Made by a program: the position numbers and the translations under genes. The notes under the pieces were generated by a model that did no database searches, was not told the DNA's origin, and saw only the letters and a program-made list of their open reading frames with translations. Shown here piece after piece: positions 59,646 through 64,000 of a stretch of 64,000 bases of DNA (position 1 is the stretch's first letter; every line of letters begins with the position of its first letter). Where the stretch lies: the NCBI RefSeq assembly GCF_003002065.1, contig NZ_PVZG01000004.1, positions 248,001 through 312,000 of the forward strand. The letters run 5' to 3'. The stretch is from Pseudosporangium ferrugineum. Lineage in GTDB: Bacteria; Actinomycetota; Actinomycetes; Mycobacteriales; Micromonosporaceae.

Positions 59646-62600
59646 AGATCGCCATCGTGGGCATGGCGTGCGAATTCCCCGGCGCCGGAGACCTCGGCGC
59701 GTACTGGCGGCTCCAGCTCGACGGGGTGGACGCCACCACGGACGTCCCGCCCGACCGCTTCCCGATCGACGCCTTCCACGACCCGCGGCCGCGGACGCCC
59801 GGGCGCATCATCAGCCGGCGCGGCGGTTTCCTGCCGGACATCCGGGGCTTCGACGCCCAGTACTTCGGCGTCTCGGGCCGCGAGGCCGCCCACATGGACC
59901 CGCAACAGCGGCTGCTGCTGCACACCGCCGCCGCGGCGGTCCAGGACGCCGGCCTGACGATGGAGCAACTCGCCGGGAGCCGGACCGCGGTGGTCGTCGG
60001 GCAGCGCACGGCCGAGTACTGGGACCTGCTGCGGGCCGCGGAGACGCTGGACATCTACGCCAACGTCGGCACGTCGCGCAGCGTCCTCTCCGGCCGCCTG
60101 TCGTTCTTCTTCGACCTGCGCGGCCCGAGCACCTCCGTCGACACCGCCTGTTCGTCCTCGCTCGTGGCCGTGCACCAGGCCTGCGCCACGCTGCGCGCCG
60201 GTGAGGCGACCCTCGCCCTGGCCGGGGGCGTCAACCTGGTGCTCACCCCCGAGGAGAGCATCTCGTTCTCGCAGGCCGACATGCTCTCCGCGGACGGCCG
60301 GTGCAAGTTCGGCGCCGAGGACGCCGACGGCTTCGTCCGCAGCGACGGCGTCGGCGTGGTGGTCCTCAAGCCCCTCGACCGGGCCGAGGCCGACGGCGAC
60401 CGGATCTACGCGGTCATCCACGGCTCGGCGGTCGAGAACGAGGGCCGCAGCAGCGGTTACCTGATGGCGCCGTCGGAGAGCGCCCAGCTCGAGGTGATGC
60501 GGCACGCCTGCGAGCGGGCCGGCATCGGAGCGGGCGCCGTTGGCCTGGTGGAAGCGCACGGCACCGGCACCCCCACCGGCGACCCGATCGAGCTGCGGGC
60601 GCTGGACGCCATGTACGGCACCGGCGCCGGACGCACCGCCGCGGACCCGCTGCTGGTCGGCTCGGTGAAGACGAACATCGGGCACACCGAGGCGGCCGCC
60701 GGCATCGCGGCGATCATCAAGGCGGCGCTGAGCGTCGCGCACGGCGTGGTCCCGCCCAGCCTGCACAGCGAGAAGCCGACCGGCGCGGTGGACTGGGACC
60801 GGGTGGCGCTCGCGATCCCGCAGGCGGCCCGGGAGTGGGGCACGGACGAGCTCCCCCGGTACGCCGCGGTCAGCTCCTTCGGCATCTCGGGCACCAACGC
60901 CCACGTGGTGCTCGGCGAGCACCGGCCCGCCACCCCGCGACCGCCCGCCGCCGGACCGCAACGGCCCCCGCACCTGCTGGCCCTGTCCGCGCAGACACCC
61001 GCGGCGCTGCGCGAGCTCGCCGCCGCCTACGCCGACCACCTCTCCCCCGGCGGCCCGGGGCACGGGCACGACCTGCGCGACGTCAGCTTCAGCACGCTCA
61101 CCCGCAGCACCCACCACCGGCACCGGATGACCGTCCTCGCGCAGGACCACGACCACGCCGTGCGGCAGCTGCGCCGGGGCCGGCCGATCGTCGCGGCCCG
61201 CAGCGCCGCCTGGAAGACCGTCTTCGTCTTCCCCGGTCAGGGCTCCCAGTGGGCCGGCATGGGACGCGAGCTCCTGCGGACCTCCGCCGTCTTCCGCGAG
61301 GCCGTCGAGGAGTGCGACCGGCACGTACGCGCCGAGAGCGGCTGGTCGGTGGTCGAACGCCTGACCGGCGACGACGAGGCGACCTGGCCGATCGACGTGG
61401 TGCAGCCGCTGCTCTGGGCGGTCCAGGTCGGGCTCGCCGCCGTCTGGCGCTCGTGGGGCGTCCGGCCCGACGTCGTGATCGGCCACAGCATGGGTGAGGT
61501 CGCCGCCGCCTGCGTCGCCGGCGCGCTCAGCCCGGCCGACGCCGCCGCGGTGATCTGCCGCCGCAGTGCCCTGCTCACCCGGATCGCCGGCGCCGGGTCG
61601 ATGGCCGCGGTCGACCTGTCCGCCGACGAGCTGCGCCGCGAGCTCGCCGGCGTACCGGACGTGGACGTCGCGGTGAGCAACGGCCCGCAGCGCACCATCA
61701 TCTCGGGGCGTACGTCCGCGGTGGAGAAGGTGCTGGCCGGCCTGGCCGAGCGCGGGGTCACCGCCCGGATCGTCAAGGTCGACGTCGCCTCGCACAGCGG
61801 CCAGGTGGACCCGCTGCTGGACACGCTGCGCGAGGTCCTCGAGCCGATCCGTCCGGTGGCCGGGACCGTGCCGCTGCGGTCGACGGTCACCGGGGAGCTG
61901 GTGACCGGCGCGGAGATGGACGCCGGCTACTGGGTGCGCAACCTGCGCGACGAGGTCCGCTTCCACGCCGCCGTCGACGCCGAGACCGCCGGCACCGGGG
62001 CGAGCGCCGTCATCGAGATCAGCCCCCACCCCATCCTCAGCGCCGCGGTGAAGGAGTGCCTGCCCGAGGGGCGCGGCGCCGATCAGGTCGTGGCGTCGCT
62101 GCAGCGCGACACCGATGACATGACCGCGTTGCTGACCTCGGTGGCGACCCTGCACCAGGCCGGGTTCCCGGTACGGTACGAGGCCCTGTTCGACCCGCCG
62201 GGCACGTACGTGGGGTTGCCCCGCTATCCGTGGCAGCGCACCGCCTTCTGGCTCACCCCGGCCGGGCATCCGCTGCTGGGGGCGTACCGGGTCGACGACG
62301 GCGTCCACCGCTGGCAGGGCCCGATCGACCTGCGGCGCAACGCGTACCTGCTGGACCACCAGGTGCAGGGGCTGGTCATCCTGCCCGGCACCGCCTATCT
62401 GGAGCTCGCCGCGGCCGCCGCCGGCACCCTCGCCGGCGACGTCGTGGTCAGGGACGTCCGCTACGACAAGGCGCTCTTCATCACCGCCACCCGGCCACCG
62501 GTGCTGCGGGTGACGCTGTCCCCCGCCGAGCGGGGATGGAGCTTCGAGGTCGCCACCGCCGACGGCGACGCCTGGACCCGGCACGCGCACGGCCGGATCG

Positions 62601-64000
62601 AACCGGTGGCCGCCGGCGCCCGCATCACCGGACTGCCCGCGGACACCCCCGACCGGATCGCCGCGCGGGCCCCCGAGAGCTTCGACGGCGCCGAGTTCTA
62701 CCGCCGGTTCGCCGCGCGCGGCAACGAGTGGCACGGCGTCTTCCGCGGCGTCTCGCAGGTGTGGCGCGGCGACGACGAGGCACTGGCCCGGGTCACCGTG
62801 CCGGCCGGCCTCGCCGAGTACGACCGGCACCACGTCCACCCGGCGGTCCTCGACGCCTGCGGGCAGATCCTCGCGGCCACCCTGCCCGGCACGACGGCCC
62901 CCGGCGACCAGCACGCCTTCATCCTGGGCTCCATCGACGCGTTCCGCCGGCACGCCCCGCTGACCGGCACGCTGCACAGCCACGTGGTCCGGCGCGACCT
63001 GACCGCCGACTCGTTCAGCGGCGACGTGGCCGTACGCGACGAGCACGGCAACCTGCTCGCCGAGTTCCTCGGGCTGCGGATCCGCTTCCTGCTGCGCCAG
63101 GAGGAGGAGCCCGCCGTGGACGACTGGCTCTACCGGCCACAGTGGATCCCGGCGCCACCGCCCGTCCCCGCGCCCGGCCCGGTCACCGGCGCGTGGCTGG
63201 TCCTCGCCGACGACGAGATCGCCCCGGCGCTCGGTGCGGCGGTCACGGTCCTCCCCGGCGACCGGTACGAGCGCACCGGCGACGCCACCTACCGCATCGA
63301 CCCGTCCCGCCTCGACGACTACGCCCGGCTGCTGCACGAGACCCGCCGGGACCGGCCCGAGGGCATCGCCGCGGTGGTGCACCTGTGGAGCCTGCGGGCG
63401 GCGCAGCCGGTGGAGGGCGTACCGCTCGGGCTCGGCAGCGCGCTGCTGTTGGACCGGGCGCTGGCCCTCGCCCCCGGGGAACGCCTCCGGCTCGTGCTCG
63501 TCACCCGCGGCGCCGAGACCGTGAGCGCCGCGGACGGGGCGCCGGACCCGGAACAGTCGGCGGTGTGGGGCTTCGGGCGTACGGCCGCCAGCGAGCTGTC
63601 CGCCGTCCGGCACACCCTCGTCGACCTGGACCCGGCCGGCGGCACGGCGCAGGTGGAGGCGCTGCGCCGGGAGATCGAGGCGGCCGGCGCGGACGAGGAC
63701 CAGATCGCGCTGCGGCCCGGCGTCCGGCACGTCCACCGGCTGCACCGCGCCGCCGCGCCGGCTCCCGGCCCGTCGCTTCCCCGGGCCGGCGGCCCGCCGG
63801 GCGCCGGGCAGGTGCGGATCGCCGCCGAGTTCGCCGGGGTACGGCCGGGCCGTCCCGGAGCCGACGTGGCCGGCGTGGTCACGGCCCTCGGCGCCGGGGT
63901 GCGCGGGCTGTGCGTGGGCGACCGCATCGTGGCGGCCGCCCCGGAACCGGCCGTGGACCTGCTCGCCGACCGGCGGCTCACCGTCGGAGTGCCCGCCGGG
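59642..64000 (+). CDS. Type I polyketide synthase, 3'-truncated (KS-AT-DH-structural KR-ER...)
   Basis: The reading frame is open from GTG 59642 to the window end (1453 codons). The KS starts at residue 2 with no docking helix; VDTACSSSL (Cys170), EAHGTGTPTGDP (His306), KTNIGHTEAAAG (His348). AT: GHSMGE (Ser616), VASHSG (His718), a loop seen in iterative PKSs and not diagnostic. DH: DHQVQGLVILPG (His906-Pro915) and HPAVLDACGQ (Asp1071), both intact. Residues about 1125-1380 are a structural KR-like segment (VWGFGRTAASELS). From about 1388 an ER-type domain begins (GVVTALGAGVRGLCVGDRIV) and is cut. This is a reducing module; lack of docking domain and overall style suggest an iterative enzyme, which is inference. 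Confidence 0.92.
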   Translation, partial: MKIAIVGMACEFPGAGDLGAYWRLQLDGVDATTDVPPDRFPIDAFHDPRPRTPGRIISRRGGFLPDIRGFDAQYFGVSGREAAHMDPQQRLLLHTAAAAVQDAGLTMEQLAGSRTAVVVGQRTAEYWDLLRAAETLDIYANVGTSRSVLSGRLSFFFDLRGPSTSVDTACSSSLVAVHQACATLRAGEATLALAGGVNLVLTPEESISFSQADMLSADGRCKFGAEDADGFVRSDGVGVVVLKPLDRAEADGDRIYAVIHGSAVENEGRSSGYLMAPSESAQLEVMRHACERAGIGAGAVGLVEAHGTGTPTGDPIELRALDAMYGTGAGRTAADPLLVGSVKTNIGHTEAAAGIAAIIKAALSVAHGVVPPSLHSEKPTGAVDWDRVALAIPQAAREWGTDELPRYAAVSSFGISGTNAHVVLGEHRPATPRPPAAGPQRPPHLLALSAQTPAALRELAAAYADHLSPGGPGHGHDLRDVSFSTLTRSTHHRHRMTVLAQDHDHAVRQLRRGRPIVAARSAAWKTVFVFPGQGSQWAGMGRELLRTSAVFREAVEECDRHVRAESGWSVVERLTGDDEATWPIDVVQPLLWAVQVGLAAVWRSWGVRPDVVIGHSMGEVAAACVAGALSPADAAAVICRRSALLTRIAGAGSMAAVDLSADELRRELAGVPDVDVAVSNGPQRTIISGRTSAVEKVLAGLAERGVTARIVKVDVASHSGQVDPLLDTLREVLEPIRPVAGTVPLRSTVTGELVTGAEMDAGYWVRNLRDEVRFHAAVDAETAGTGASAVIEISPHPILSAAVKECLPEGRGADQVVASLQRDTDDMTALLTSVATLHQAGFPVRYEALFDPPGTYVGLPRYPWQRTAFWLTPAGHPLLGAYRVDDGVHRWQGPIDLRRNAYLLDHQVQGLVILPGTAYLELAAAAAGTLAGDVVVRDVRYDKALFITATRPPVLRVTLSPAERGWSFEVATADGDAWTRHAHGRIEPVAAGARITGLPADTPDRIAARAPESFDGAEFYRRFAARGNEWHGVFRGVSQVWRGDDEALARVTVPAGLAEYDRHHVHPAVLDACGQILAATLPGTTAPGDQHAFILGSIDAFRRHAPLTGTLHSHVVRRDLTADSFSGDVAVRDEHGNLLAEFLGLRIRFLLRQEEEPAVDDWLYRPQWIPAPPPVPAPGPVTGAWLVLADDEIAPALGAAVTVLPGDRYERTGDATYRIDPSRLDDYARLLHETRRDRPEGIAAVVHLWSLRAAQPVEGVPLGLGSALLLDRALALAPGERLRLVLVTRGAETVSAADGAPDPEQSAVWGFGRTAASELSAVRHTLVDLDPAGGTAQVEALRREIEAAGADEDQIALRPGVRHVHRLHRAAAPAPGPSLPRAGGPPGAGQVRIAAEFAGVRPGRPGADVAGVVTALGAGVRGLCVGDRIVAAAPEPAVDLLADRRLTVGVPAG

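Noticed and set aside
59138..63745. A 1535-residue reverse-strand open frame opposite the right-end PKS
   Set aside because: High-GC codon bias leaves long stop-free shadows. Its sequence is low-complexity (Arg/Gly/Val/Ala rich) with no domain, while the forward frame gives intact KS, AT and DH motifs.

Overview
The window is high-GC DNA (roughly 70% or more by eye) with frequent GTG and TTG starts, many 4-bp ATGA/GTGA gene overlaps, and two modular biosynthetic loci. This points to a filamentous actinomycete. A Micromonosporaceae genus such as Actinoplanes or Micromonospora is a plausible guess from codon habit, not a demonstrated assignment. Both ends of the window cut through megasynthase genes.

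Region 1 (1-22.3 kb) is the right part of an NRPS-PKS hybrid cluster. It holds the 3' end of an NRPS (partial A-PCP-C-A-PCP), an MbtH helper, a complete methoxymalonyl-ACP cassette (FkbK-, FkbJ-, FkbI-, FkbH-like genes in one direction and FkbG-like O-methyltransferase convergent to them), then NRPS (C-A-PCP), a ketoreductase-less PKS module (KS-AT-ACP) and NRPS (C-A-PCP), followed by a luciferase-like oxidoreductase, three LuxR-type regulators and an MFS exporter. The inferred logic is that the cassette supplies a methoxymalonyl extender to the lone PKS module, giving an alpha-methoxy-beta-keto unit between amino acids. No thioesterase is seen in the window.

Region 2 (22.3-30 kb) is accessory: an ECF sigma factor with a membrane-anchored partner, an epoxide-hydrolase-like protein, a CGNR zinc-finger regulator with inverted-repeat operators, a thioredoxin-reductase-like flavoprotein, a TetR/patatin divergent pair, an SGNH hydrolase, and about 700 bp of anomalous, probably decayed DNA.

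Region 3 (30-37.8 kb) is one eight-gene reverse-strand operon: a secreted tannase/feruloyl-esterase-family hydrolase, a complete Liv-type ABC importer, a TetR regulator and an SDR. It looks like a hydrolyse-import-oxidise pathway for an unidentified ester.

Region 4 (37.9-43.4 kb) is a sulfide/persulfide detoxification locus: CstR-like repressor, sulfide:quinone oxidoreductase, TusE/DsrC- and DsrE-like sulfur carriers, and a divergent persulfide dioxygenase-rhodanese, membrane rhodanese and TauE/SafE exporter. Three copies of an ATACCCC/GGGGTAT palindrome sit before its three main start sites.

Region 5 (43.4-50.7 kb) holds a universal stress protein behind a DosR-like box, an ABC-2 exporter with a fused double permease, and a convergent SBP-permease-permease-ATPase importer.

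Region 6 (51-64 kb, open at the right) is a second biosynthetic cluster. A SARP activator precedes a tightly overlapped operon that encodes a pyrrole-2-carboxyl-PCP pathway (prolyl adenylase, prolyl-PCP dehydrogenase, PCP), a flavin halogenase, a methyltransferase, a HAD phosphatase, two KASIII-like acyltransferases with the same altered active-site residue, and a reducing type I PKS (KS-AT-DH-ER...) that runs off the window. The predicted product is a polyketide primed or decorated with a chlorinated pyrrole.
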